A stretch of 64,000 bases of DNA from Sequoia sempervirens (Eukaryota > Streptophyta > Pinopsida > Cupressales > Cupressaceae): contig VDFB02047230.1 in assembly GCA_007258455.2 (NCBI GenBank), positions 158,108,635 through 158,172,634 on the forward strand, given 5' to 3'. Positions 33,736-48,700 of this stretch are shown here, piece after piece (the stretch's first letter is position 1; each line of letters begins with the position of its first letter). A program made the translations under genes and the position numbers. The notes under the pieces were generated by a model. It was not told the origin of the DNA. It did no database searches and saw only the letters and a program-made list of their open reading frames with translations.

Positions 33736-36700
33736 CTGTCATCATTGAAAAACAATTCTTAACTTATAAGACATAATTCATAGAAGTCCCAGGATGCATA
33801 GGTTTTGATGTACAGGGAAAGAAAAGAAGTATATTAAACAATTGTAAAGACTTTTAGACACCATGAACAAGGTGTGAGATAAGTTAAAAGCCATCAAATA
33901 AAAGATCAAATGTAATCAATATGTTTGAGTAAAGATGTTGAACTCTAAACATTGTTGTTTCGATAGGGCTAAATTTAGTTTTTCATGCAATCAGGATTAA
34001 TCTATGCTACACCAAGTTTCCAAGCAGGGGACAGCAAACATGTTTATGGGATGGACCTCTTGGGAGGCCATTTTCTATGGGACATTAAGGGATGCCTATT
34101 TAAATAATGGGGAAATTTTTAAAATATAAGAAATTTCAAATATTCATATGATAGCATTGATAAGGCACCCATCATATACATTATAGAACCTTAATGCATA
34201 ACATTAAAGCTGCATTCAGATTTCGCATGAAAGTCAAACACACAATTCAACAAAATTTCATTGCTTTCATTGTACATGTGCATAAATATTATTAAAAAAT
34301 CACAACAAAATGCCCAAAATAGATTAAAAATATAGCAGCAAAATCGATGTACTAATATAGAATGTCAAGATTATAACAAATTAATCATTTGATTTTTCTT
34401 TACAGCCAGCAACTATTCTAAAATTTGCATAACAGAAATTGAACCCTTTAAAAAGGATATGTGGATTTTTTAGGAAGCAGTGACAAGTGATTTGCGGCAG
34501 GATTTCAATTGTGCAAGCAGAATAAGGGTGAAATTATTAATGGATATCATTACAAGCTTACCACACTAAGAAGGTAAAGATGCCATCTCATTGGTCAATA
34601 TACAAAAATTGAAAATAGGTGATTTAGAACATATCATAATTATATAAATTATTGAGAATCCAACTTCAAATTGCACATTCTGTGTCACATCTCATTTTTC
34701 TTGCATAAACTTAATGGATAAATAAATTGAACTGATTGTGAATACTGGTTGAACATCTTATGATTGTGGATAAATGTGTTTTAAAATTAGATGCTATTTC
34801 TAAGTGCTTGAAATTGGAATTGGAATTGGAATTAAAATGAAATGGAAATAATTATCACATTGTGATTATGAGTTCAATTCTAGTACATGTTTTGACTATG
34901 GTTTTTAAGGACTAACCTATTGATGTGCGAATGGCAGGAACATTAGCTAGAAAATTGTCGAAGGCAAGAACATAGTTGAGGTAGGGGTATCCTAGCCTCT
35001 TGATAAATAAATGGTAGGATGGGATCCCAAGGCCTTCACACATGCATGTAGTAGCATTTAATAATTTATGATTGCATTGTGTGATATGATTTTCACTGTG
35101 TTATTAAGGTTACGTCATTTCTTTGTGCATTATGATTTGACTAGAGATTAAATGTTTATGTCTTGTGATTTAAATTAATAATTATATATTATGGATAATA
35201 CGTTTGTGAAAGTCAACTTAAGTAGAATATTTTGGTTTTCGAAAACTAAAATGATTGATGGAAATAAAATGTTCTATTCTAATAAATTTGTATTTATTTA
35301 TATATATTAATAATAATATATGTATATTATTAATATATATAAATAAATATATATAACTAGCTTGATTTAAAATATAAAGCTTTAAAAAATATATATATTG
35401 CATGATTAGTCTTATTCAAGGAAAACTAATTTTAGATCGTTATTAAAATGTATATATAAGATTTTAAATTTAATAGCATGATTTTAATTTAACGAGTTTT
35501 AAATATAGATTAAAGGGTAAAGTAAATAAAATAAATTTTAAATTAATTGCATGGATATTATCAAAAGAAGAAATAAATTCTAAATATATATTAAAAAAAA
35601 TATTAATAAGAGTATAAAATAGTTTGTCATTAAAATATACAAATAATCTTTAATTAACTACATGATTATAATTAAAAAGTAGAAAATAAAATTTACTTGA
35701 ATAAAATTATAACTAAAAGTAAATAAGTAAACTTATTAAAATAAGCTAAGTCTAAAAATTTATGAGTTTCTTCGCATGAATAAAACAAGGATATCTAAAA
35801 TAAGAATATAAAGTGAAGTCTTTCTTCTTTTTATTTAGAAATAATGCATGAAAACATACGGCAAAGAAAAAACTAAAGATAAATTTACTACTGCATGAAA
35901 TGGAAGGTTCGGTTCTGAATTAAGGAAAACTGAAATAAAAATAAAATGATTGGCTAAAACTACAGTGAAAAGGAAGAAAAACCTATTGGTTTCATAAGAG
36001 AGGCACTTATTATTTGGCTGCACGGTAAAGGAAGAGACGATTTTCCATTCAACTTTTGCAAGCCGCTTGGAGAGTAAAGAGCTGGTCACAGTGTTAACTG
36101 CCATGGAGAAAATAAAAGCAAAACGACTGCTGAATGAAAGAAGAAAAATAAGCAAAGCTGGGTCAACCTCTTATTCCATCCTTCAGGACAGCAGCAGCGC
36201 TGCCAATGGAGGCTTCTATGGTGAAATTCACATTTAAATATTCATCTCTTTCCAGGTCAATAAAATCCAAAACCTGGGTTAGTAAAAATAATAAATCCTT
36301 GAGAAGATTTCTCTGATTCACATTAAAATTTAAAAGAAATTTAAAAGAACTAAAATAAATCTCTTTATTTATTTTCGCGCCTGGCATGAGATACTCAATT
36401 ACAGGTCAGTTAAAAATATATCTTAAAGACGATTCCTTTTTCTTCTTTGTTTATCTATGAAATTTATTAAAATTGGAGATGCTCCAGCCAAGAAAAAAAA
36501 TCAACCCTGTCAAATGAAAAAGATTTGAACACAACATCTTTTTGCTGCTGACTTTCTTTGCAAGGCCTTGTAAACAGATGTCACCATCACAAAGTCCAAT
36601 TTATGAAGAAATTTAATTCAAAATGGTGTGATGTAGCTGATGTCTGCTTCAAAGGAATAATTCCAATTTCTTCATCTTTCCCACGCCCACAACTAGAACA

Positions 36701-39700
36701 AAAGGCTAATTTTTATTTTGAATGTAATTGCAAGCTATCAGCCAATTAAATCGACCTCTTTCTCCCCCACCAATTAGTTCAAATTTTATTCAGATTTTTA
36801 TGCAAATTTGAGTGACTGATTTGGGGCTGGGCCTTTTACTTTTAGCAGGTCTGACACTTTAAAATTAATCTAAAACCTTATATTTCTCCTCTCCCAATTT
36901 AAGCACAACTATATAAAAATAGACCTTGTTTTGTGTTCTCCTTCCCACATCTCTTTTATTTTTTTTCCAGTTTGGCGTCCAGTTTGAAATCTGCAATATA
37001 AAATTCTTGTGCTGTATCGTGTGTTCTTTATGTGAATTTAAATCTGTTATAAAGATTACTTTTCAAATGCTACATTTCTGGCTTAAACCTGTGTGTTATT
37101 TTTAGCATCAACGTTTCAGATCAAACTCCATGATCCATCATGTGTTCTCTTTCTGCATTATCCTGATGATGGATCATGGAGTTTGATCTGAAACGTCGAT
37201 GCTAAAAATATAACACAGTTTTAAGCCAGAAATCTAGCATTTGTATTATCATGGACTGTGAAAACTACATGCTATTGATTACTTTTCAGTAAAAAGTAAA
37301 AGTTGGATTTGGTATATTTATGAATCTAATCTTTTTAAATGCACTGAAACCTAATAGTATATCAGCAGTAGCATGTGATCATAGGATCTAAACAGTAGAG
37401 TACTAATAGGACATTTTAAATCAACATGTATATGTAAATAGTTAAATATGTATCTTGTATTACAAATTGACCTCAACATTAAATTTGGTCATTATTGCAT
37501 TAAGTTGAAAAATGTCATTGTAGATCAATTTGCACTGTTGCATGTCCAAAAGCAAATTGCATGTCAATTATGTATTTTATCATTTTTATTGTATGGAAGT
37601 TTGGAAATCAAGAAAGATGCACAGAAAATCGATTGCATGAAGTAAAAAAATCCATGCATGTTGCGTGAAAAATAAAGGATTTGAAAGATCAATGTATGTT
37701 AAAAAAAAATTAGTTCAAGTAAAGTAAAGGAATTGAATGTCCATGATTTATTTCACTATTATTTGCATGAGAAGTTAAAACAATGGAAGATGCACAACTA
37801 AACATTTGTTTGAATTAAAAAGAGTAATTATTTATTTTTGAATTCTTCCTACATGTTTCTGTCTACTATGTGTGATTGGGTTTACCTTCCAAGATAGGGT
37901 GCTGAAAATGGGCTAACAGAGAAGTCGATCCTCTTCAAGATCTACATGATACTTTTAGTGCTTTGGCCAAAGGCATGTGTTTATTGAAATAGATGATTAC
38001 CTAGCAAAATTACTATATTTCTCTGCCATATCCTGTTTGTAGGACATTGCATGTTCATGTTAGAAATGCATGTATATACATCAGGCTTGCACCAGGATTC
38101 CATCCTGCTTTTTATTTCCAGGTTGCTAGGTACACCATGCAAGGTCGGGTATTCTTCATGTTAGGAAGAATTCTGGGGAAGCATAAACTTTGTGGTTAGG
38201 CGGAAAAGCACCTAAACCATGTTCTCATCTCTTGACTTGTGAATGACTGTCGGTGGTGGTCAGAGACTGTATTGTATATTCCTCACATTATTCTTGTATG
38301 ATTGATTGTATTTGTGCTTCTAGATTGTATATTTATTTGACTTCATGGCATGAGAGCCAGAGTTAAATTTTTGTATATCAGTTATCATGTGCATTTACCT
38401 GGATTATGCACTACATACATGAGGTTGTGTTATGTAATTTATTTACTTAATGGCGTTGGATGATTTTTATTCCATACTTACGAGATATTGAGTTGATCAT
38501 TTTTGTGAGATTAATTGGGTCACGATCCTTACATTCTAGGACTATCTTTCTACATAAAATCATCATGTGGATAATTATAATATGTAATAAAACAATCCTG
38601 TGATACCATTTTCAATTTTTCCCCCAAATACTTCAAGGTGCATTCCTACCGTGGTTTGCCACAAAAAGTGATCAGACCCTCTTACCTAGCACCAATCTTT
38701 CCATAATATTTACTTGTTACTTAACAAAAAGAAACATACAGACAATATGAAAATGCTTTTTAACATTTTTAAAGATTTTGTTATAAAATTTATTTCCTTG
38801 TAGAGGCGTGTATAATGCTATTTCTTGCACACACATACACCAACAGATATGTAAATATTGAGCATCTAAGAGCCTTAAATTTAACAAAAAGAAACATACA
38901 GACAATATGAAAATGCTTTTAACATTTTAAAGATTTTGTTATGAAATTTATTTCCTTGTAGAGGCGTGTGTAATGCTATTTCTTGCACACACATACACTA
39001 ACAGATATGTAAATAATGAGCATCTAAGAGCCTTACATTTGTTTACTCACTCTTCCACCTCCATCAAGAAAAAAAAAATGATGTCCATGCTTAAATGCAA
39101 ATGTATGTAAAGCTCTAGAGTTGAAATATGCAGGAAGCTGAGCATGTAATGATGAAACAAAACTTTAGGCTGCCCAGCATCCCAGAAAGTAACACTATAA
39201 TGATTACTGTATCCAACTATAATGATTACTGTATCCAATTAGAGTTAAAAAAGAGAAAAATGTCGCCAAGATTGTTTAGATAAATTGGCTACTTATACCT
39301 CTTTCAGACACAATATACAAAAGTCTAAGCAAGTATCAAAAACCATTCTCACTAAACTAAGGCATGGGAATTAAAAAAATTCAGACATAAATACTAAAGT
39401 ATATAATTTACACTTTCCGAGTATGATAATTGACTTTCAGCGAGAGAGAACCTGTTGTGATGAGGGTAGGGGTCCTCCTTCCACTGGGATCCCTAGAGAT
39501 CGAAGCAATGATACCATATCTTTGCATGTAGAAGCTATTTCTTCAAGCCTTGACCTAACTTGATCACGCAACTGTTCTTTCTGATCCATTGTTTGCTCTT
39601 CCTGTAACAGATCATGTTTTAGGGCAGGGAGAGAGTGCTTGGACTAATAAAAGCCATAAATAAGCAGCTTCCACCATACAAATAGAATAAATTGCATAGA

Positions 39701-42700
39701 TAGCAACTTGAGAAAAGAAATTTGTAAAGAGCACAAGACAGCTTTTGCAGCTTTGTTTCAAATTAGTGGAAGAAAAAATTTAATCAATTACATCAATTCT
39801 ACAATTTGTTACCTTCTTCTGAGTTATCCGAATTTCTTCAAGACGTCTCTTTTGTCTTCGTTCCATTTCTAAGATGCGTTCAGCTTCTGCCCTCTTCCTC
39901 CTACGTAACTGTTGTACTTCCTTTGCCTAATCAAAGCATTTCCAGTGCATATGGTACAAAAATTTACCAGAGTGAAAAAAAAGCACCAAAGAAGTAGCAA
40001 ATAGTAATACTGAACTCCTATTTAATGACAAATTCATTCTATGTATGTTCATTTCTAACTGATATTATTTTTCTATAAATGAAGACTGAAATAAGGATCA
40101 ATTAAATGAATAACATGTATGGTTTCCCTCTAAGCAAGAAACTCATGAACTTTGTACAAGCCATTAAAAATTGTAGTCTCCAATGCTTTGATAAATAAAA
40201 CGATACAAGAGGTTTTTGGCATATAATGACCTTTCTAGTCTACATATTCAGATCATAAGAATGATAACAAAATGGAAAATCTAAATTACAATTTCAACTA
40301 TTTTTTTCGATTACGGTGCTTTGTGCTTTGGGTGTGTAGTAGTGCTTGTGAACCAGTGAAAATTCCCAAGGATTCTAGCTATTCTGTAGCCTTCTGTGAT
40401 ACTTTCTACCCACGACATTAATCTTTATTTATAAAAGAAAATTATATAATATAAAAAGATTTCTTAAAACCCAGAGATGAAAACAGAAAACAAAATCTCC
40501 AAGATGTGATCAAGGGCCCAAAAGAGAGTAATAAAGAAAAGGGTCACTAGACGTATAGGAGTTGTTATATTTCCATAGACCTGCATTTTGACATATACAG
40601 TAGTCACTAGTATAGTTGACAGGAGCAGAGTATTCTTAGCTTTCCAAGCAGAGGTGAGGACACCAGAATTTTGCCATATGTGAAGCCTGCAGTGCAGCAT
40701 GTCTCCCCTCATACCGAGCTTGATTCAAACTCTAGCCTGTAGATGTTTCTTGAATTTTAAACCTGTGTCTGATGTTTCACTTCTTTATTAGTGGAGGGTA
40801 GCTTGGCAATGGGAGGTTCGCAAATGAAATGGCCATCTTTGCAGCCAGTTCTTGTTTATTGTAATGGACCGCTTCAGCAAGCTCTCTTCACACTTTTTCA
40901 TTGGTCAGAAGCAGCTCAGTGGTTTCAATTTGGTTAAGGAGGTTCCAGTAGCTCTTTTTTGAAGCAGTTCTAAGCAGTCTGCCTATTTCCTGAGGCAATT
41001 CTGAATTGCCATTTGTTTGGCCCTAAAAAATTGTACATTGGTGACCTGTGCACTAAGACAACTGAGCTGGCCTACTTGCTCTTCATCTTTTGCCTCAATT
41101 ACTTGGACCCTGTCAATGTTGTTAGCTTTCAGAATTTGGCTGACTGCAGAATGCACAATAGGATATGCAGAACTTGAGTCAACGAAAATATTCTTAGAAA
41201 GTTAGCAGTGTTGTCTCAGGTCTCCATTCCAACCTAAATCAAGACTCACTAAATTTGGTGCCTTGACATTACTGGGCACAAGGAAGTTGTTTTCAGGAGA
41301 GGCGGAAGGAAGGTTATGGATATAGACTCTTAGAGGAAATTAGCATATTAGAAGAATATGACTATCCTGAAAACAGTTCAGTGAAGCAAAGACTCTATTA
41401 AGCTGTTTGAGAAAAAAAGGCATGATAGCTTTTGGAGTGAAAAAGCAGATTTGAGAGATAAGCTACCCTTTTGATTGAGCTGTCTGTCTTCAAGTGGTGG
41501 TATTGCAGCAAACTAATTTACAGCACAGTTAATAGTTGAGAAAAGGTTGTTATGCTTATCCTCATCTAGGGTAATAGGTTGTAGAACTTTTCCTTTCTCT
41601 CCAGCATCAACATCATTGGAGTTTGAACGTCTGTGACTTTTCCTTGCTTGGTGAATATCTTTTTTCTTGAATGGATCTTAGGAGAACAGAGGGGGCATTC
41701 TCAGGACAGGATTGAGAAATCTCATCCTACAAGCTCTATCAATTTTTTTTAAACATGACCATCCTTGAAGCATCCCCTGTATTTTCATTCTGAATGAAGA
41801 AGCCCTGGCATCCCCAAGATGGCCAGGAGATGCTAGTTTCAAACATCCTAGACAGGTGGACAGGAACAACACATCTCCCTAGCCCACCATCCTGCTTTTT
41901 TTTAAAACATTGACATCCATAGGACATCCCTTAATCATTCATATCAGGGACATCAAGGCCCCTATTCAGCCTGATTCAAACAAAAGGCCCTCCTTTTGTT
42001 AATTCCATCACATAGCCAAAGATAGTACTACTTGTAACAAAGAGTGTTGATGTTAATGGCAGCATTGGTCGTATTCTTCCAGCGATCTCCTTTGCTTCAT
42101 GATGATAAATTAAATCATAGCCTAGGGCTATTTAATTTATTGTTGGGTTGCAATTTGTTTGTTAAGGCCGACATCATGATTAGTGAAGGAGGCACGATTC
42201 TTGATGAACGCCGACTTGTCTTGAAAAGTCACGACTCTTCCATTCATTGTGTATATATGCTCGATGGGACTCCATTGTTCATCATTCAGTTTTGTTCATT
42301 CGATATTCATCATCCATTCCATTCTTAGTGCGAGTTCATCTACAAGGCAGATCAAGTTCATCTTCAAGAGCAGATCGACATAGTAGAAGGCTGAGATATC
42401 ATTAGCAAATTACATTATTGTGTTTCTGTGTTGCATCATACTTTGGTGCTTATATTCAGGCCTTCATATCTGCCTCCTGTAAGGAGATAATTGTTGTTGA
42501 GATTCAATATATAAGTGATATATTGTTGCTGGGTTTTTCTCCCTCAAGTGGAGGGTTTTCCCAGGGTATCTGCTGTGTTTTGTGTTGAATTTTTGAATTA
42601 ATCATCCGTGCTCTAATCTGATCATGAAAACTAACAAAGAGAACAGGTAATCAGCTTCTCTTGACCTCCAATAGAATTTGAGAATGTAGTCCAAAAGCCT

Positions 42701-45700
42701 TTGGTGATGATTTGATGTAAGTGGAAATATGTGTGGCAATAAACAAAGAAAAGTAATTGCATAATAACCATAATCAAAGGTATTTACTATTTATATAATA
42801 TAGTGCAAGGAACATAAATCATTGGCATCTGTCCTTAGAAAACAAAACACCAATGTTGCAATTTCACTATGCAATTTCACTAAGGATCAGTTGAAAACTA
42901 AGTACTAAAATTTCACAACACCCTACAAAATACATGGGTTACAAATACACTACTTTATGCACCTTAAAAAAACAAACTAGAACACAAAGTTTGCAAAAAC
43001 TAGTGCCTGCAAGTGAGTAAAACTTATTCAGTAAGCATCTCTAGCATCCAAGGCCTCAAACTCCTTGTCAAGCTGTATGAGAGCCTGTAGAAGAGCATTG
43101 TCAAATTAATTGGCAGAGGACTCCCAGGGTTTAACTCTGCATTATTAGATCATGAAACTTGTTCATAGGATTTTCTTTGGGTCAGCTTGGCCTCAAGGCA
43201 TATTATTATTGTTATTTACATTGACATTTGTTTTATCTAGGGTAGAAGCCATTGTTGAACTACCCATGTTTGGCTGCCACATAGGTGCTGGGTGCATCAC
43301 GTTGCATCCAGTCAACATTCCCATTGTGTGATGTCACAACACTCCAAAAAGTGCTTTGTAACACATCCAAGAAATGGATCAGTTGTCAATCCTCCCTAAC
43401 CTATCATACCCCTAGGCCACCTTCTAGTCTTCCATAGCATGTTCCCAAACCCCCATGTCTTGGCTTGGCTTTTTGTAGTCTTCTCTCACTTTGAATTGCT
43501 TGGTTTCGCCCACTTTAGCAAAACTGCAACTTTTAGAAGATGGGAGTTTCAAAACAACCAAGACAACTTTCACACCCGCCCCAGCGGTCTTGTTTCTCAT
43601 ACAGCATGAATAAAAGAAAAAAATAAAATCATTTCAACTTCCCAATCTGATTTGTAATGATTTCTCCCACCCAGAACTTCCTGTGACTCCCATTTGCTCA
43701 ACCCCTCATACCTCTTAAGCTTCATTTTGCTTCATTTTGCTTCATTTGGAAGGGTTCTTACTTGAATGAGAAATATTTTGAGTATTGAGTCTCTAGGCCA
43801 AAATCTCTGCTATTTTCACCATTGAAGCCTCTCTCAAAGTTGCATCATTTTCTTACATGCTCCAAAAGGTCGCGATCAACTTGCTTTAACTCTACATGAT
43901 ATGTCCATGCTCAGACAAGAGAAGCAACTAGTTGCATATGAAATGCAAAATTTTGGAGTACTTCCTGAGGACAATCATCATATTCCTTCTTCAGTTCTTC
44001 ATCAAATCAACACCGATTTTGTGGACATGCAGTGCATGGTTCAGATTAGTGTTGTGTTTTATTTTGTGAATGGTTTAGTAGTTCATTTTTGTTGTTTGTT
44101 TGATCACACTAGAATTAGTTTGCTTTGGAGTAATTCTTATTTAGTTTAAAATCTGTTTTATCTTATCTATTGTGTTTGTCTCTGTTTTCTTGTTTCCTCA
44201 TTTTCCCTTGTTTGGGTCAGATTTTGGAGAGATCATTCCAGACTTTTCTAACAGTCTGCAATCACCATATTGGGCACTCTATTCTTCCACTGCTCACCGG
44301 AATCTTCAATTTCTCACCTTCGTTTTTGCCAAACAGACCTTTGAAGGTCTTCAAAACACTTGCTCACTCATTATCGGCCATTTGAGGCAGCTCCAAACAC
44401 ATTGCAAATCATTTTGCAACTTCACAAGAGCTCCATTATTGCTGTCCCTGTTTTTGGACAGCCCTCTAGCATACAAAGCATGGACATTCACAAATTATTT
44501 TGCTGTGCAATTGACCTATAGCATTCAAAGGCTCTTCAATCTTTGTCTTGGCATTAAATTCAGCTTCTTAAAGCCTTGATTGTTCACTGTCCTGCATTTG
44601 TGACACCCCATACACATCAAGAAAATCATTGTTCAGCATTATATCAGCATGTAAAACGTTGGACAAGGATTAAATCATCTCTCTAGCAGCCTTCTAAGGT
44701 ATATTGTTCAGTATCCCTGTTATTATCACCATCTTTCAGATTGTCTGTGTACCAGGACAGCATTTAAGACATTCTTGAACATAGCTCAAACATTGATATA
44801 TATTGAATAAACAATTATACACTTATTTGAGCATAAAACAAACTAGTTAGCTTGCTGATTTCTTTGTTAAATCATTTGAACAGCAGTACATCATTTCAAT
44901 CATTGCTTACTCATTGACAATCTAATTTTGCTCACATATTAGCACATTGGCATCTAGATTCCCATATTAGGAATAATCTACACCTTAATTACACAGAACA
45001 TAGATGTTGCATTGCTTTCTCTCCCACATTAATTATTAATGAACATATGGACAAAGCACATATAGGATTTTCACTTAGACATTGCATACACTTAGCTGCA
45101 TCCATCTAGGCAAATTTTAATTTACTGCATTGAGTAGTGTTAGTAAACATCTTGATGAAAATACAAAAACATTAAAAACCTAGAAAAACAAAACATTTGC
45201 ACTTTCTGCCATAGCCTCCACAAACATCCATGTGCCCTAGGATCCAACCAAACATCATCAAGGAGTTGCAAGAGTAAGGCATTTTCCCTGCCCCTTTGGC
45301 TAATACCATACTCGATTTTCTTGACAAACTTGCAGTTGAGCCTAGAGCTCCTACTACATTACCAATGCTGAGGCCCAATCCTCCACCCCAACCTATAGAC
45401 AAGCACATGCCAACAACGCCTCCCATCATCACATTCTTACTACATTGTTAATAACTGCAACCTAAAGACCCAAAGCCTTATTGATCTATCCATAGTTCTC
45501 TGATCATCGGATTTCAAAGGCAAATTGGATTTCCAGGTAGGTTTTCTGATTTTTCTTGTCCTTTCTTCTTTTTAATTTTTTCTTCATTTTTGTTGATTCT
45601 ATGTTTGAAAATCATCATGAATGTAGTGTAAAAAAGATTTAAATACATTTATATTGATTAAAACAAGATTTAAATTCATCAAAACAAGAATTTTTGACAC

Positions 45701-48700
45701 ATTTTTCTTATTTTTTTACATATTTTGCTGATTTTTTCATTTTTTTTCATTTTTCTTCGAACCCTAGTTATTTTTTTTCTTTTGAATCCTCTTTTTTGTT
45801 GAAAACATCTTTACAATCATAGATTAGCTTTATTTTTTACTAATTTAAAGTAATTTTCTTATTTTTTACATTTTTTTCACATTTTTTTAAAACCTAGTTT
45901 ATTATTTTCTTTTTTAATCCTTTTTATTTTTATGAAAATGTTTAGAATCTTAAATTAGTTTAAGATTTTTACTAATTTAAAGTAATCTATTTTGATTTAA
46001 ATTATATAATCTAATTTAGCTTGTTTTAAATTTTCTATCAAAAAACTAACAAGTTGTGCCTTCACTTTGTCATTGTGTGTGTAGGTTAATTGATAATGGC
46101 TTCTGAATCCGCTTCTACCTCAGGCTCAGCCCCATCCATGCCTAGGGGATTTGTAGGCACTCATCCAGCAAGAGCTAGAGATCCTGCTTGGAAATATGCA
46201 TATCAAGGACTCGAACCTGGATCAGTCTATTGCATTAGATGTAAAAATGTATACTGTGGAGGCATCAATCGCCTCAAATACCACCTTGTTGGCATCCCTC
46301 AACATGATGCTAAGGCTTGCACAAACACCAAAACAAATGCATGCCATACTTGCAGCTGCAAAAGAGAAAAAACTGCAAAGAGAGAAGCCAAAAGCAGCAA
46401 TGCAAGCAGCCATAGCTTCTTCTCAAGGTGCTCTAGTCAACCTTGAGTCAAATGATGATGTAGCAGGCATAGTAGGCTCTCTTCGTGGTCCACATGTGCA
46501 AAGACAACCCACCACCACCTCTAGTAGAGCACCAAGATCAGCACCTACAAGTTCACTCATGCATGATTTTTTTGTGCCTAGAAACACACCTAGTGCACAA
46601 CCTTCCTTAGAGGCAACTGGGTGGAATAGGGAGGTACCTAAGCAAGCAAACATTGCTTGTGTGGATTTTTGGTACTTCAACAACATCCATTTCAATGTGG
46701 CAAGCTCACCTTACTGGCACAATTTGGTGACCACATTAACCGTTGCAGGGAAAGGCTACAAGGCGCCTTCTTGCAAAGACTTGAGTGGGAGGTTAGTTTA
46801 TGTTCTTTAATTTATATTTTTTAAGTTTAATTTATGATTAATTTAAGCTATTTTTTTGTTTACAAATTAAAATTGTATACTTAATTTCAATTTGTACTTG
46901 TATGTTGCTTACTAGTGCAACTGAAAGGGCAAGGGCAGCACTAGAAGAACAAAGAGAAGAATGGCAAAAATATGGCTGCACTATTCTTTCTGATGGGTGG
47001 ACGGATGGTAAATACCGTACTATCATTAATTTTTTGTTTTCTTGCAAAGATGAGGTGGTGTTTTTGAATTTAGTGGATGCCTCCAACATAGTAGAAAACT
47101 CAAAAAAATTGGCTAAAATGTTGGAGCAAGTGTGCATGGAGGTTGGGCTTGAAAATGTGGTGCAAATCATAACTGACAATGCAATGGCATATGTGGCAGC
47201 AGGAAGAATCCTCTAAGATAAACACCACACAATTTATTGGGTCCACCATGTGTTGCACATGTCCTTGACCTTCTTTTGGAGGACATAAGCAAATTATACT
47301 AGGTCACACCGATTGTAGAGGATGGAAGGAGGATCAATAAATTTATCTACAATCACCCTTGGGTTGTTCACTTGATGAGGGAGCACACCCAAGGGAGAGA
47401 ATTGGTGAGATCCAGTGTGACAAGGTTTGCAATGGTTTTCTTAACGTTGCAAAGCATCCCTGGTGCATTGACGGCTTTGAAACAAATGTTTGTGAGTCAA
47501 GCATGGCTGGACTCAACTTATTTGAAGAAGCCGAAAGGAGAAAGAGTTGCAAGCATTGTCTTCGACGTCCTCTTTGCACAAAGAGCTACGGAGATTGTGA
47601 AGGTAACTTCAAAACTTTGAATCTAAATTCAAATCGAATATTTTTTTTAATGTCTTTCATTGTAAATTTGTAAATTGTAACTCTAATCTTTTTTGCATTT
47701 TTAAATTTATATTGTAGGTGTCGAAGCCCTTGGTTAGAGTTCTCCGCTTGGTGGATGTTGATAAAACCCCAATGAGATATCTTTATGAGGCTATGGATAG
47801 AGCCAAGAAGGCTATTAGAAATTATCATAAGGGGGACCGCCTCAAGTTTGGTCCCATTTGGGAGATTATTGACAGGAGGTGGAACCATCAACTCCACCAA
47901 CCCATCCATGCAGCAGGGTACTTCTTGAACCCTCGTTTCTTCCATTCAGGCACCTATGCAGATCCTACTAGAGAGGTTATGGAGGGCCTCACCACTTGCA
48001 TTCAGAGGATGACACCCACGGCTAAGGAGGCAAACCTTATTGTTAATGAATTGCAAAGATATAGGGAAAAAAGGGGTGCACTCTTCTCTTCAAACCTAGC
48101 AAAGAGAGCAATAATGAATCAGCCACCGAGCATAAAATTTGAAATTTACAAGTTACAAGTTTCTAACTCTTTTTATCTTTTTTTTTTGTAGATGTTTGGT
48201 GGACAAATTGGGCTGGAAAAACCCCAAATCTTCAAAAAATTGCCCTTTGTGTCTTATGTCAGCCTTGTAGTTCATCCAATTGTGAGCGCAATTGGAGCTT
48301 GTTTGAGGCCATCCACACAAACAAAAGGAACAAACTAGCTCAAAAACGCCTCAATGACCTTGTCTATATGCAATATAATCTTTGATTGTGCACAAGAAAG
48401 GTAGAGGAAATATCAAATGATATAATTGATTTGGATGAGATAGATCCATACAATAATTGGATAGGGCGGGGGGAGCAGCCTCCATTGTTTTCCGAGGATG
48501 ACATTTATGATTTAGAGCGATAGGCAATGGAGGAGGGGGGTGGATTTGCATTCTCATTGGATGACCTTGAGGATGAGCCTAAGGAGGAGTCATTCCCAAT
48601 GCCATCACCAGCAGCTGCAGTAGGATCTAAATCCAAAATGGAGGTTGAGGAGCCACAGGCACAACAAGAGCAGAGTCCTACGACTAGACCCTCTCCCCTA

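Larger units (their letters stand above)
33736..39451 (-). other. Intron of about 5.7 kb
   Basis: Donor GTTCTC after ..PLPSSQQ and acceptor ..GACAG before VNAAYKK. The donor is weak compared with GTAAGT, but homologous proteins continue straight from the preceding residues into the J domain. The intron holds a foldback, a 160-bp duplication and AT-rich DNA. No other gene seen. Confidence 0.8.

Noticed and set aside
36163..36387. Minus-strand frame with an Ala-rich start as a possible exon
   Set aside because: No fitting splice signals in phase with the J gene, and the J-domain reading continues directly without it.
40440..42040. Protein-like stretches on the minus strand
   Set aside because: Many stops and no domain that I could name. 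Left as an unassigned block.
44172..44579. 135-codon plus-strand frame
   Set aside because: Phe/Leu-rich composition typical of T-rich DNA, with no family resemblance.
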